Positions 9,048-18,321 of a stretch of DNA of 64,000 nucleotides are shown here, piece after piece. How positions within the stretch are numbered: position 1 is the first letter of the stretch; every line of letters starts with the position of its first letter. Below the pieces are notes generated by a model. That model saw nothing but the letters and a program-made list of their open reading frames with translations. It was not told where the DNA came from and did not search any database. Made by a program: the position numbers and the translations under genes. Where the stretch lies: contig NZ_JAFMZP010000003.1 in NCBI RefSeq assembly GCF_024436435.1, positions 372,001-436,000 on the forward strand, read 5' to 3'. The stretch comes from Desertivirga xinjiangensis (lineage in GTDB: Bacteria; Bacteroidota; Bacteroidia; Sphingobacteriales; Sphingobacteriaceae).

Positions 9048-11414
9048 TTATTTGTTTAAAAAGTATCTGAGATTGAGATAGAAGCCTCGGCTTGGTTTTT
9101 GTAAACTAAAGTTGTCTACTAAGCGGGCATCGGTAATGTTTTTGGCTTCAAATGCAATATTATATCTGCCATTTTTAAGACTATATACAGCATTCGCATC
9201 TATAGAAACCTGTGTTGGAATCCCTCTTTTGTTAGCACTCGCATCTCTGCTTCCCTCACTTGGCCAGTACAGCCAGAATTGATCAACGAAGAGTAAATTA
9301 CTTCCAAGAGTTAAGTGATTTCCTTTCCTCCCAACATCTTTTAACGAAACAGACAAATCTGCATTAGCAAAGAGATGTGGAATGTTAGGCATCTGATTAA
9401 GATACAAAGGACTCACATTTGTGTAATACTGACCTGATATATTATCGAAGTCATATTTCTGGAGGTTTTTTAAATACTGATATGTTACTGAAGCCCCAGC
9501 CAATAGCCAGTTTTTAAAGGAATACCTAACTTCTCCGTCAGCACCAATGGTACTAACTCCATCTTTGTTATCTGCAATTAATTTTTGCTGGTTTTGATTG
9601 TACCTGGTGAAAATGAAGTTAGTTGCATGCCGGTATACGCCGTTAGCGGTAATCGAGAATCGATTGATATCGTTTAACTTAAAGTTGTAAATAAATCCGA
9701 GATTGATGTTATTACTTGATTCTGGTTTAAGATTTGGGTTCCCTTCCAGGTTTTCTACATCACCAAAGATTTCTTCTGCGTTAGGCATACGATTGGTTAA
9801 TTCGTAAGATGCCTTCGCCTGTAAATTTTTGTTTATGAAATAAGTGGATGCCAGGCCATAACCAATTTTATTTAAGTTGTTTTTACTGGAATTATTTGAA
9901 GTCCCACTTGTATTATGCAAATTGATTAATCGTCCAAATACTGCGGCACTCCACTTGTCCTCCACATCGTAATTGTAACCTACACCTAATACGTTTTTAT
10001 TGCTTTTTTTAACATCTTCCAGCTCGGGGCTCGCAGGATTGAGCTCATCACTTCCTTTCCTGTTAAACATGGTAAACACATTGCTTACTGCAATAGAATG
10101 CTTTTCACTTAATTTATAATTAGCCATTGTTGTTACTAGAACCGGATTGTTCCTGTATTTGTAGTGAGTCCTTGAGCGTTCGCCGTTCGATCCGTTCGGT
10201 TTACGATTTCCATACCAGTCAAATCTTGCATTCACGGTATCAATGTTCTGATCGTATCCGATATTATAGTTTGCGTTTAAGGTCACGTCCAGGCCCTTTA
10301 TCAGGTCGGTTTTTTTGTACTTCAGTGTAGGCATAATGGTGCGACCTCTTCTATGCCAGCCTCCGAAGACAGCCTCCATGCGTGCGCCCGTTTGGATCTC
10401 TTTATAATTCTGTCCAAGTGTTATCCCCAAAAGTAACTTATCTGCAAACTTCTTATTTACCAGTCCTACATTGGCAATAATGGATTCGTTATGATAAGTG
10501 TCATGAAATCTCCTGAGTGTAGCACTGGGAGCAAAAGCACCAGTGTAGATATCTGCGGCGTCAATAGTAACCTTATAATTGTTATCGGAATAATTTTGAA
10601 AGGCATTAAGCTGTACCGTGAAGCCTTTTTTCGTGGTAACAGCGGTGTTTAGTACGCTGCGATGTGTATTAAATGACCCAAAGGAATATGAAACGTCAAT
10701 AAAGTTTCGGTAACGATCTCCTGTAACAATATTAATTGCTCCTCCTAAGGCGTCCGATCCTAGCCACATCGGTACCACACCTTTGTAAACTTCTATCCTT
10801 TCAGCAATATTGATAGGGATATTGTTGATCTGAAAGGAGCTCCCGAAGTTGTCCATAGGTATACCGTCAATAAAATACTTGACGTGATTACCCGAGAAGC
10901 CGTTTAGGGAGAGATTGAAATCAGAACCAACGCCACCGGATTCTCGTACTCTTACTCCTGCAACCTTGTCAAGGGCACCGGAAACATCCAGGGTGGTATT
11001 GTATAACTTGGTAGCATCAATAGCTGTTACATTAAAAGCCTGCCTGTTAACTTCTTTGACAGCGGTTCGGCCGGTAACTGTAACATCAGCGAGTTGCCCT
11101 ACGCTGGCTTTGAGTTTAATATTTAGAATAGAATTTTGCCCTGGGGCAAGTGTAACTTCACGGTTTTGCTTGGCGAAACCAATTGCAATTACCTGAAATG
11201 TATGTGTTCCAGCAGCAATACTGCTGAACTTGTAAGCACCGTCATCATCAGTGATTGTTACCTGGTTTGTATTCTGCAATCTGATTGAAACGCCTGGAAG
11301 TGTCTGACCTGCTTCATCTTTTACCTGGCCTGATATTGAGGCTGTATTTTGAGCGAATGAGAGTAAGTGGAACGTAAATAAGACGCCTGAGAGTAAAATA
11401 TTCTTAATTTTCAT
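9048..11414 (-). CDS. TonB-dependent outer-membrane receptor (probable ferric-siderophore type)
   Basis: Outer-membrane transporter energised by TonB. From the Met at 11414 it has a signal peptide (about 1-21, ending SFA/Q), a CarboxypepD_reg-like domain (about 27-105), a plug domain (about 120-230; GGVGSDFNLSLNGFSG, GSDALGGAINI) and a long beta-barrel ending in an aromatic-rich strand (LRYFLNK). The open frame runs upstream to 11636, but the signal peptide begins at 11414 and a longer start would overlap the PepSY gene, so 11414 is preferred (788 aa). It has no SusD partner, so it is not a SusCD glycan pair. With PepSY and DUF4374 neighbours and Fur-box-like dyads upstream, iron or metallophore import is the best inference. 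Confidence 0.9.
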   Translation of the reverse strand: MKIKNILLSGVLFTFHLLSFAQNTASISGQVKDEAGQTLPGVSIRLQNTNQVTITDDDGAYKFSSIAAGTHTFQVIAIGFAKQNREVTLAPGQNSILNIKLKASVGQLADVTVTGRTAVKEVNRQAFNVTAIDATKLYNTTLDVSGALDKVAGVRVRESGGVGSDFNLSLNGFSGNHVKYFIDGIPMDNFGSSFQINNIPINIAERIEVYKGVVPMWLGSDALGGAINIVTGDRYRNFIDVSYSFGSFNTHRSVLNTAVTTKKGFTVQLNAFQNYSDNNYKVTIDAADIYTGAFAPSATLRRFHDTYHNESIIANVGLVNKKFADKLLLGITLGQNYKEIQTGARMEAVFGGWHRRGRTIMPTLKYKKTDLIKGLDVTLNANYNIGYDQNIDTVNARFDWYGNRKPNGSNGERSRTHYKYRNNPVLVTTMANYKLSEKHSIAVSNVFTMFNRKGSDELNPASPELEDVKKSNKNVLGVGYNYDVEDKWSAAVFGRLINLHNTSGTSNNSSKNNLNKIGYGLASTYFINKNLQAKASYELTNRMPNAEEIFGDVENLEGNPNLKPESSNNINLGFIYNFKLNDINRFSITANGVYRHATNFIFTRYNQNQQKLIADNKDGVSTIGADGEVRYSFKNWLLAGASVTYQYLKNLQKYDFDNISGQYYTNVSPLYLNQMPNIPHLFANADLSVSLKDVGRKGNHLTLGSNLLFVDQFWLYWPSEGSRDASANKRGIPTQVSIDANAVYSLKNGRYNIAFEAKNITDARLVDNFSLQKPSRGFYLNLRYFLNK

Positions 11415-11494
11415 TACTTTAATGGTGATCGTTAAAGGTGTTTCTATTATAGTCCAGTGGTCACAAGATGGGCCTCTAAAGCCGGTTAAAATAT

Positions 11495-12892
11495 CTATAC
11501 AGCTATTTCTTCTTTTAGAACTTTCGGCCTTTGGACTACTGGCCTTCTCAATTGAGGCTGCATTAGTGTACCGGATGTTGAGGATTCCGCCTTCTTCTTT
11601 TCCTTTCCCTTTTTCCCTTTTTTGCGCTTGTTCCACCAGATTAAAAATCCGGTTATCGGTAGGCTTGCAGAAATCAGGCTGGCTATAAAAGCGATGATTT
11701 TGCCGGAAATTCCCAATATTGCGCCTACATGTAAGTCATAATTCATACGCCGGATCTTATCAGGAATACTAGCCTCTGAATACTTTCCAGCAAAAGGAGA
11801 AGCAGATTTAACTTCTTTTAATGTATACTGATCGAAAAAGTATTGGTCAGATTTATAATAGGCACCATGAACATGGTACACTGTTGCGGAAATCACATCA
11901 GCGTTTTCTCGTGGGATGCTTAAGTAAATACTGCCGGAGCTTTTCTGGGAAGCTGGTAATTGTTGCCAGATTATATCGACCGACGATGGCTCAAAAGCGG
12001 CTAACTGAGTAGTGTCTGAAAGTGGCCTGCGACGTTGTTCAAGCGATTTTCCGCCGGAAGTTACCCAATACAATGATTTACTAAACCATTGAAAGCTCCA
12101 TACCAAACCTGTAAGTGAAATTACAACCAGTATTAGCATGCTGTAAAAGCCTAAGACGTTATGGAAATCGTAGTTTACACGTTTGAAGCTTCCGCTCCAT
12201 TTAATTTTAAAGCTTTTGTCGCGGATAGCTTTATTTTTCCACTTCGTAGGCCACCATAATACTATGCCTGATATCAATAGAAATACAAAGATAAGTACAG
12301 CGCCACCAACGATCGGGCGACCGATATTATAGGGTAGCCATAAAGCACGATGGCCGTTTAGTATAAATCTGAAGAAATCGAATTCGGCATCACTGCCTCC
12401 GCCACGAGAAACGGTTTTAACCTTAAGGATTTCACCGGTATATTGGTTCATATAAACCGATGTAAATTTACCTACATGTTTACCGCCGACCCTTTCGCCT
12501 GCTTTTTTGTCTTTCCCGCCTTTGCCACGTTGTTTATCACCAACAGTGATCATTGCACCTTTATTACCGAACTGCTGTTTTACTGCAGGCTTTTTTTCTC
12601 CCTCGGGCCTGCCGCTGAAAAAAGTTACAATTGCAGCTTCGCTACGACCATGATAGCTAACTCCCGTAGCATTTTGGCCGTCCTTTAGGTGTCTATGCGC
12701 TATCGATGTAAGCTGTGTGGGTTGTAGGAATGTCGTTTCCTGAGGAGTAACAAAACGCCATTTTTCAATTAGATCCTTGATCTCATTTTCAAAAACATAG
12801 ATACATCCGGTGATGCTTACAATAAATACAACAATCCCGGATAGTAGTCCTAGCCATAAATGTAACCAGGCGTTTATTTTTTTAAAGGTCAT
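11495..12892 (-). CDS. PepSY-associated transmembrane protein (probable ferric-siderophore reductase-type)
   Basis: Inner-membrane protein with an N-terminal transmembrane helix (about 13-35), a PepSY domain, helices near 190-215 and 250-275, a second periplasmic region and a final helix (about 400-425). It ends in a strongly basic cytoplasmic tail rich in Lys and Arg (KRKKGKKGKEKKK). A second Lys/Gly-rich low-complexity loop lies near 115-150. PepSY_TM proteins accompany TonB-dependent siderophore receptors and are thought to act in reduction or release of iron at the inner membrane. It is the first gene of the operon; the receptor starts 80 bases downstream. The direct upstream region carries two Fur-box-like dyads. 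Confidence 0.88.
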   Translation of the reverse strand: MTFKKINAWLHLWLGLLSGIVVFIVSITGCIYVFENEIKDLIEKWRFVTPQETTFLQPTQLTSIAHRHLKDGQNATGVSYHGRSEAAIVTFFSGRPEGEKKPAVKQQFGNKGAMITVGDKQRGKGGKDKKAGERVGGKHVGKFTSVYMNQYTGEILKVKTVSRGGGSDAEFDFFRFILNGHRALWLPYNIGRPIVGGAVLIFVFLLISGIVLWWPTKWKNKAIRDKSFKIKWSGSFKRVNYDFHNVLGFYSMLILVVISLTGLVWSFQWFSKSLYWVTSGGKSLEQRRRPLSDTTQLAAFEPSSVDIIWQQLPASQKSSGSIYLSIPRENADVISATVYHVHGAYYKSDQYFFDQYTLKEVKSASPFAGKYSEASIPDKIRRMNYDLHVGAILGISGKIIAFIASLISASLPITGFLIWWNKRKKGKKGKEKKKAESSTSGTLMQPQLRRPVVQRPKVLKEEIAV

Positions 12893-12907
12893 TCGATAAG
12901 CCTAATC

Positions 12908-12929
12908 TTATTTGGATTAATTCTAATTA
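12908..12929. promoter_or_regulatory. Fur-box-like dyad 1, upstream of the PepSY-receptor-DUF4374 operon
   Basis: AT-rich dyad centred between 12918 and 12919; 8 of 11 arm positions are complementary. It lies 16 bases upstream of the PepSY start codon and resembles the Fur-type consensus of TTATTTA-like half sites. Weaker than dyad 2. Confidence 0.4.
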
Positions 12930-12966
12930 GTGCAAAGAAAGAAAAAAAGTGAGTTCGCGCCAAATA

Positions 12967-12989
12967 TTATTTAGAATTATTTCAAATAA
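12967..12989. promoter_or_regulatory. Fur-box-like dyad 2, upstream of the PepSY-receptor-DUF4374 operon
   Basis: A 23-base dyad with arms TTATTTAGAAT and ATTTCAAATAA around a central T (12978); 9 of 11 arm positions are complementary. It lies 75 bases upstream of the PepSY start. Iron repression of the operon is inferred from this and from gene content. Confidence 0.5.
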
Positions 12990-13070
12990 GAGTCAGCCTA
13001 TAGAGCTTGAACAATGCTATTCATGGTTACTTGTATATAAAAAAAGACATCTCATAGGTCCCAAAGGTCA

Positions 13071-15716
13071 TTATTCTGGTTCAGAGGTGTTTGTGGTATG
13101 CTTCTTTTTAAATATGCTATTTAATTTATTCTTAATTTCTTCTGATGCTTTTTCCTGAACCTGCTTTTTAAGAGTGTCCGCTTTCTGGTGAATCTGGCTA
13201 GCTGATTTTGCAGCCATTGTACTTACCTCTTGTTTCGCTTTGCTGGTGAGCTCTGCTTTCTTATCTGCGAGCAGCTGGTTTACTGCTGCCTTCGCGGCAT
13301 CTTTGGTTTCAGCCAGGCTGATCTTAACGGTTGGCTTTAAGATAGTTCCTCCAACGAGGGCATTGACTTTCACTGTCTCACCCAGATCAACTGCTGTTCC
13401 GGCTTTGCTGTTAAATTTGGCGATCAGGACATTCGTAGTTTCGGTCGCTTTTGTTCCCAGGTAAGACCTCGGAACGTCCATGCCCAATACATAATTAATT
13501 GTTTGATCAAGCCCATTGCTCCCCTGCACATTCATAAGAAAGTCGCCTTTTTTAATATTAAAAGGGGCAATGTTCAGCTTGCCTTGTTCGATTTTAAATT
13601 TGGCAAGTACATTATTTAGCTCGAGTTTTTTTAGCTTGTCGGTATTCAAAGCAGATGAAAGCTTATTCAGCGGCTCAAAACCTTGAACGATGGCCTGAAT
13701 AATGTTTGTCAAACCAGTCGCATTAATACTTGAATATACCGGCATCATGGTATTATCAAGTTCTGAATCAAAGGACAGTGTTGTTGAAAATGAACCCTGT
13801 GTATATTTAGCCACCGGCGCAAGCATCTTTATGGTATTGAACGTTTCGAAAGCCTTTTGGATGCTCATTTTCTCAATTCCAAAATCAATAGCTACCTTCG
13901 GCTTCTTAGGATTTGTCGTAGCGTATGACCCGTTCATTGTAACTCTGCCGTCCAGCATGGTTAGTGCCATTTCCTTAAAATGTATGGTTTGATTTTTCAC
14001 CAAAAGGGTACCGTTGGCATTTTTAATGTCGTAGTTGTCGTAAAATACCCTGTCTGCTTTCACTCCAAGTTTAAAGTCAATGTTAGCGGGCACCTCAATA
14101 GTTGTTAAGCGGGAAGTGTCCTTTTGTGTTTTTGCAACTGGTTCTGAAGGACCCATAAGCTCATTGATGTCCATCAAACCAGAATTGACACTAAAGCTGC
14201 CTTGGAGTTTAGCATTTTTTTCCATGGCAAATTTCAGATAGTTATCGATCGTTCCCCTGGCCTGGAGGTCACTTTTTCCAACCTTTGCCGAAAGATCTGA
14301 CAAAGTAATGTTCGAGGGATTAAACATCATCTTGGCGGATGAAATCTTTACTGGCATTGGAACACTTGCGCCAGAATAATTGAAGTTTGTCGCAATCATA
14401 TGACCAGAAACTTTGAAATCCTGGTAACGGCCCTTGTCTATAGACGACTTGTTTCCCTTTGCATTCACATCGGTATCGACTATGCCACTGAGCGACATAT
14501 CTTTCATAGGGAAAATGGCTGTAAGCTGCTTGAGGTCCAGCTTGCCTTTTAAGGCCATGTCAACGTAAGGATCACTTACAGGCGTCTGTATCTCCAGACG
14601 CCCATCGAGAGGAACATTTCCAAATTCCATGTGAAAGGCTGGTATATTTACTTGCGTATGGTCGATCACGCCATCGGGATTAGATATCAATGCTTTAACA
14701 TTGATGTTATTGATCGAAGACGGTAAGGAGGGGTATTTGATTTTACCATTTCCAATCACGAAGTTAAGATTAAATGCAGGCAGGGAGGTGTCGTTATATG
14801 TACCCTTAGCTGTTCCATCGAATGCAAATTTTCCACTGGCCTGGAGGTCTTTAAAGCTTGAAGAATAGATGGACGGAATTAAGGAAAGGAAATTCTTGAG
14901 GTCCGACTGCTGGGCATTGAACTTGAAGTCAAGCACCATGTCTGTATCGTTCGGCATAGCAAGGCTTCCTACGAAAGATAACAACAGTTCATTTAACTTG
15001 ATCTGATTTTCGGCAAGACTGAACTTCATTTGCTTCATATTCATTTGAAGCGGTAGATTTGCACTCAGCTTTGCTTTATTTAAATAAGGAATTCCTAAAT
15101 ACTTCACCGTAATCTTCTCAATGTCCGATTTGGTTTCAAGGGTAAATAAATCTTGTGTAAAGTCGCCTGTGCCTGTATGATTCAGGCTATCTAGGTGCAT
15201 AAACACGCTTAGCGATGCGTCATCGTAAACGATGTCCCCATTTGAGATCGAATATTTCTGAAGGGCCATCTTAAAGGAGTTCTGAGCGGTATCCGCAGGG
15301 CTGGAGGATGAGTTTGGTTTAGAGATGTCCCAGTTAGCTTTGCCACTTTTTAGTACCTTAGCATAAATTTTAGGATTATTAAGATTTATAGAGTGTATCT
15401 GGTAGTTTTCACCTTTGATAACACTCATCAAATTCAGGTTCATATTTAGCTCCGGAATGCTTGCCAGTGTATCTGTGGCAAAACTATCAACGCCAATAAC
15501 AGTTAAGTTTTGGAGTTGAATGCCAAGTTCGGGAAATGAACTGATCAAAGTAAGGTCAAGATCTTTGAAATTGACATTTGCGTTAACGTTTTCGTTAATA
15601 GTGCTTTTAACTTTAATAAGAATCTTGTCTTTGAAAATATAAGGTAAGCATAGGGCAGAACCCAAAAGAAGAACCACAATTATAGAAACTGGAATCAATA
15701 CTTTCTTTAAACTCAT
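13071..15716 (-). CDS. AsmA-family envelope protein
   Basis: Large inner-membrane-anchored periplasmic protein of the AsmA/TamB-like superfamily (bridge-like lipid-transfer fold), usually linked to phospholipid or outer-membrane homeostasis. One N-terminal transmembrane helix (about 5-27 from the Met at 15716) is followed by a long beta-rich body and an Ala/Lys-rich C-terminal helix that may be a coiled coil. The frame is open to an ATG at 15758, but an exact -7 element on this strand (15747-15754) lies between the two ATGs, so 15716 is the better start (881 aa). Monocistronic and divergent from the M13 peptidase gene. Confidence 0.85.
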   Translation of the reverse strand: MSLKKVLIPVSIIVVLLLGSALCLPYIFKDKILIKVKSTINENVNANVNFKDLDLTLISSFPELGIQLQNLTVIGVDSFATDTLASIPELNMNLNLMSVIKGENYQIHSINLNNPKIYAKVLKSGKANWDISKPNSSSSPADTAQNSFKMALQKYSISNGDIVYDDASLSVFMHLDSLNHTGTGDFTQDLFTLETKSDIEKITVKYLGIPYLNKAKLSANLPLQMNMKQMKFSLAENQIKLNELLLSFVGSLAMPNDTDMVLDFKFNAQQSDLKNFLSLIPSIYSSSFKDLQASGKFAFDGTAKGTYNDTSLPAFNLNFVIGNGKIKYPSLPSSINNINVKALISNPDGVIDHTQVNIPAFHMEFGNVPLDGRLEIQTPVSDPYVDMALKGKLDLKQLTAIFPMKDMSLSGIVDTDVNAKGNKSSIDKGRYQDFKVSGHMIATNFNYSGASVPMPVKISSAKMMFNPSNITLSDLSAKVGKSDLQARGTIDNYLKFAMEKNAKLQGSFSVNSGLMDINELMGPSEPVAKTQKDTSRLTTIEVPANIDFKLGVKADRVFYDNYDIKNANGTLLVKNQTIHFKEMALTMLDGRVTMNGSYATTNPKKPKVAIDFGIEKMSIQKAFETFNTIKMLAPVAKYTQGSFSTTLSFDSELDNTMMPVYSSINATGLTNIIQAIVQGFEPLNKLSSALNTDKLKKLELNNVLAKFKIEQGKLNIAPFNIKKGDFLMNVQGSNGLDQTINYVLGMDVPRSYLGTKATETTNVLIAKFNSKAGTAVDLGETVKVNALVGGTILKPTVKISLAETKDAAKAAVNQLLADKKAELTSKAKQEVSTMAAKSASQIHQKADTLKKQVQEKASEEIKNKLNSIFKKKHTTNTSEPE

Positions 15717-15746
15717 TTGTATGTGATTGGGATGATCTGTATGTCG

Positions 15747-15782
15747 CAAATCTAACATACTTAAACGTATGTTTCTGACAAA
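15747..15782 (-). promoter_or_regulatory. asmA promoter with overlapping inverted repeat
   Basis: On the minus strand TAGATTTG (15747-15754) matches the Bacteroidota -7 element TAnnTTTG exactly. A TTTG (15779-15782) lies 24 bases further upstream, slightly longer than the usual spacing. A perfect 7-bp inverted repeat, AACATAC/GTATGTT (15754-15760 and 15767-15773), sits between the two elements and could be an operator. Confidence 0.5.
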
Positions 15783-15839
15783 GTAAAATTTTACGCACGT
15801 AATATCTAAATTACTCGCAGCATTATAAAGGTTAATAAC

Positions 15840-17888
15840 ATGTTTAAAATTAAAACCCTCCTATGGATCGCTGTCCCGGCTCTGCTTGCCGCCGCTTGTT
15901 CAGAAGATAAAAAGAGTTCTTCGCAAGCTGGTAAAAGGACTATTTTCTTTGATAAAAGCGGTATGGATACTACTGTCAATCCGGCTGAAAACTTCTTCCG
16001 TTATGCTAACGGTACCTGGCTGAAGAAAACCGAAATCCCAGCTTCGGAAACTGGATGGGGCTCATTTTATGTCTTAGAAGATGATAACCAGAAAAATCTT
16101 CGCAAGATCCTGGAGGAAGCATCTTCGTCTGAAAACGAAGCAGGCAGTATTACGCAAAAAGTAGGAGCCTTCTACGCCAGCGGAATGGATACCATAGCAA
16201 TTGATAAGAGGGGGTATGAGCCGGTTAAGCCACTACTCACGCGCCTTGAAGGATTAAAATCTCCAGGAGATTTGGTTGACTTTGCAGTTTCAGACTATAA
16301 AGACGGAAATGGCTTCTTATTTGAGTTTTACGTTGGTCCAGACGATAAAATAAGTACAAAGAATGCGGTTAATTTTCAGCAAACAGGTCTTGGACTGCCA
16401 AACCGGGATTATTATTTTAATAATGATGAGGCTTCTGAGAAAATCCGTAAAGCATATGTTAAATATATCGGGAAACTATTCAGCCTTACAGGAACAGATT
16501 CAGTTACTTCTGTGAAGAAAGCTCAGGAGATATTGAGGTTAGAGACTAAAATTGCGAGGTCCCACTCCACCCCGGTTGAACTACGAGACCCGGTAAAGAA
16601 CTATAATAAGTTTGCAGTTTCCGACTTCCAGAAAAAAATCCCTGATTACGATATGAAAGAGATCCTGCGAAAGCTGGAGCTGAACACAGATACAATCCTT
16701 GTTGGCCAGCCGGCATATTATACAGCACTGGTTGCCCTATTGAAGACAGAGCCTTTGCAGTCATGGAAAGATAAGTTGAAATTTGAGGCCATTTCATCTT
16801 CGGCTGCTTACTTAAGCAAGCCATTCAGGGAAGCGAGGTTTGATTTTTACGGGAAGACATTAAACGGCCAGAAACAACAAAAGGATCGTTGGAAGCAAAT
16901 GGTGTCTAAAACAGATGAAAGCCTCGGCGAGCTATTAGGCCAATTGTATGTGGAAAAGCACTTTCCTCCTGACGCAAAAGAAAGAATGTTGAAGCTTGTG
17001 GATAACCTCCAGAAAGTCTATCAATCAAGAATTGAGAAATTGGATTGGATGAGTGCGGCGACTAAGAAGAGAGCACTGGAAAAGCTAAATACTTTTGTAA
17101 AGAAAATCGGTTATCCTGATAAGTGGAAAAGCTACAATGATGTGGAAGTTTTAAAGGACAAATACTATGAAAATTTACAGGCTGTTGCTCGACATGACTT
17201 TAAGAAGATGACCTCCAAGTTAGGTAAGCCGGTTGATAAAGCTGAGTGGTATATGACTCCGCCTACTGTAAATGCTTATTACAATCCTCCTTTCAATGAA
17301 ATTGTGTTTCCTGCCGGGATTCTGCAGTTTCCGTTTTTCGATAACAATGCCGATGATGCTATCAATTACGGCGCTATAGGGGCAGTAATTGGGCATGAAA
17401 TGACCCACGGATTTGACGATCAGGGGCGTCAGTATGATAAAGATGGAAATTTGAAAGACTGGTGGACGAAAACGGATACTGAAAAGTTTAATGAAAAGGC
17501 CAAAGTTGTAGGCGATCAGTATAGTAAATATACCGTACTAGATAATTTGAAAGTTAACGGGCAGCTAACAATGGGTGAAAACATCGCCGATATAGGAGGC
17601 TTAGCCATCGCTTATGAAGCGTTTAAGCTTACCAACCAGGGGAAATCATCTGAAAAAATTGATGGGTTCAGTCCGGATCAGCGGTTTTTCCTTTCGTTTG
17701 CCCAGGTATGGCGCATCAAAAACCGGGACGAACGCATGAGGATGCGTATCAGCGTGGATCCTCATTCTCCGGAAGAGTTCAGAGTAAACGGGCCACTTTC
17801 AAATATGCCTGAGTTTTACAAGGCCTTTAATGTGAAGGCCGGCGATAAAATGTACAGGGATGAGAGCCAGCGGGTTAAAATCTGGTAG
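15840..17888 (+). CDS. M13-family zinc metallopeptidase (neprilysin/PepO-like) lipoprotein
   Basis: Zinc endopeptidase of the periplasm or outer membrane. The lipobox LLAAAC places the lipidated cysteine at position 20. The N-terminal M13 domain spans about 45-430 and the catalytic domain about 480-682. Zinc ligands are the HEMTH motif (His519, Glu520, His523) and Glu580 in ENIADIGG; the substrate-binding string NAYYNPPFNEIVFPAG precedes it. The C-terminus has the usual M13 ending of a Lys-Ile-Trp. Length 682 aa is typical. Bacterial members cleave peptides of up to a few kDa; the substrate here is unknown. Monocistronic. Confidence 0.94.
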   Translation: MFKIKTLLWIAVPALLAAACSEDKKSSSQAGKRTIFFDKSGMDTTVNPAENFFRYANGTWLKKTEIPASETGWGSFYVLEDDNQKNLRKILEEASSSENEAGSITQKVGAFYASGMDTIAIDKRGYEPVKPLLTRLEGLKSPGDLVDFAVSDYKDGNGFLFEFYVGPDDKISTKNAVNFQQTGLGLPNRDYYFNNDEASEKIRKAYVKYIGKLFSLTGTDSVTSVKKAQEILRLETKIARSHSTPVELRDPVKNYNKFAVSDFQKKIPDYDMKEILRKLELNTDTILVGQPAYYTALVALLKTEPLQSWKDKLKFEAISSSAAYLSKPFREARFDFYGKTLNGQKQQKDRWKQMVSKTDESLGELLGQLYVEKHFPPDAKERMLKLVDNLQKVYQSRIEKLDWMSAATKKRALEKLNTFVKKIGYPDKWKSYNDVEVLKDKYYENLQAVARHDFKKMTSKLGKPVDKAEWYMTPPTVNAYYNPPFNEIVFPAGILQFPFFDNNADDAINYGAIGAVIGHEMTHGFDDQGRQYDKDGNLKDWWTKTDTEKFNEKAKVVGDQYSKYTVLDNLKVNGQLTMGENIADIGGLAIAYEAFKLTNQGKSSEKIDGFSPDQRFFLSFAQVWRIKNRDERMRMRISVDPHSPEEFRVNGPLSNMPEFYKAFNVKAGDKMYRDESQRVKIW

Positions 17889-17993
17889 CAATGATCTGTT
17901 TACAGGACAGAATTTGAGCTCTTATTTGCGTTGATTCCTTGGAAGTGGAATTGGCAACAGATTTGCAATGTTACCATTATCAAGATTTGCAAT

Positions 17994-18185
17994 ATGAACT
18001 TAAAACGAACATTCGGAACGATCCTGACAATACTGGGTATTGTTGGACTAATATATGCGGCAGTAGGCTTTGTTCAGAATTCTGAAACAGCCAAAGAACT
18101 AATTGTATTTGGCATTTTGGGGATAATATTTTTCTTTACCGGTATTGGATTGGTTAAGGATACCCGGGATGTTGCGAAAATGTAG
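17994..18185 (+). CDS. Small two-helix membrane protein, unknown function
   Basis: A 63-residue protein starting at the ATG at 17994 (MNLKRTFGT), with two predicted transmembrane helices (about 7-25 and 36-54) and a short charged tail. The open frame extends to 17931, but the upstream residues look non-coding and carry a repeated element (AGATTTGCAAT at 17959 and 17983). I do not recognise a named family. Two hairpins follow it. It sits alone between the M13 peptidase gene and the convergent GH1-RmlD fusion gene. Confidence 0.7.
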   Translation: MNLKRTFGTILTILGIVGLIYAAVGFVQNSETAKELIVFGILGIIFFFTGIGLVKDTRDVAKM

Positions 18186-18188
18186 CGA

Positions 18189-18224
18189 CACTGTGCTTTG
18201 GTGATTTTAAGCGAAAGCACTGTG
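18189..18224 (+). terminator. Hairpin directly after the small membrane protein gene
   Basis: An 11-position stem with a single T-T mismatch (18189-18199 and 18214-18224) and a 14-base loop. It lacks a clear T run, so it may be a 3'-stabilising structure rather than a terminator. Confidence 0.4.
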
Positions 18225-18243
18225 GTTTGTCAGGACTTTTAAC

Positions 18244-18291
18244 AGGACGAGTCTCCGCTCATTTAGGGATTGAAGACTCGTCCTTTCTTTT
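18244..18291. terminator. Terminator hairpin between convergent genes
   Basis: A perfect 11-bp stem, AGGACGAGTCT/AGACTCGTCCT (18244-18254 and 18274-18284), with a 19-base loop and a following T-rich run. It is placed to stop plus-strand transcription. Confidence 0.75.
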
Positions 18292-18321
18292 AAATATCTT
18301 CCGCATTAATTAAGAGCACCT

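Noticed and set aside
11415-11636. N-terminal extension of the TonB-dependent receptor open frame
   Set aside because: The signal peptide begins at 11414; the extra 74 residues are low complexity and overlap the PepSY gene.
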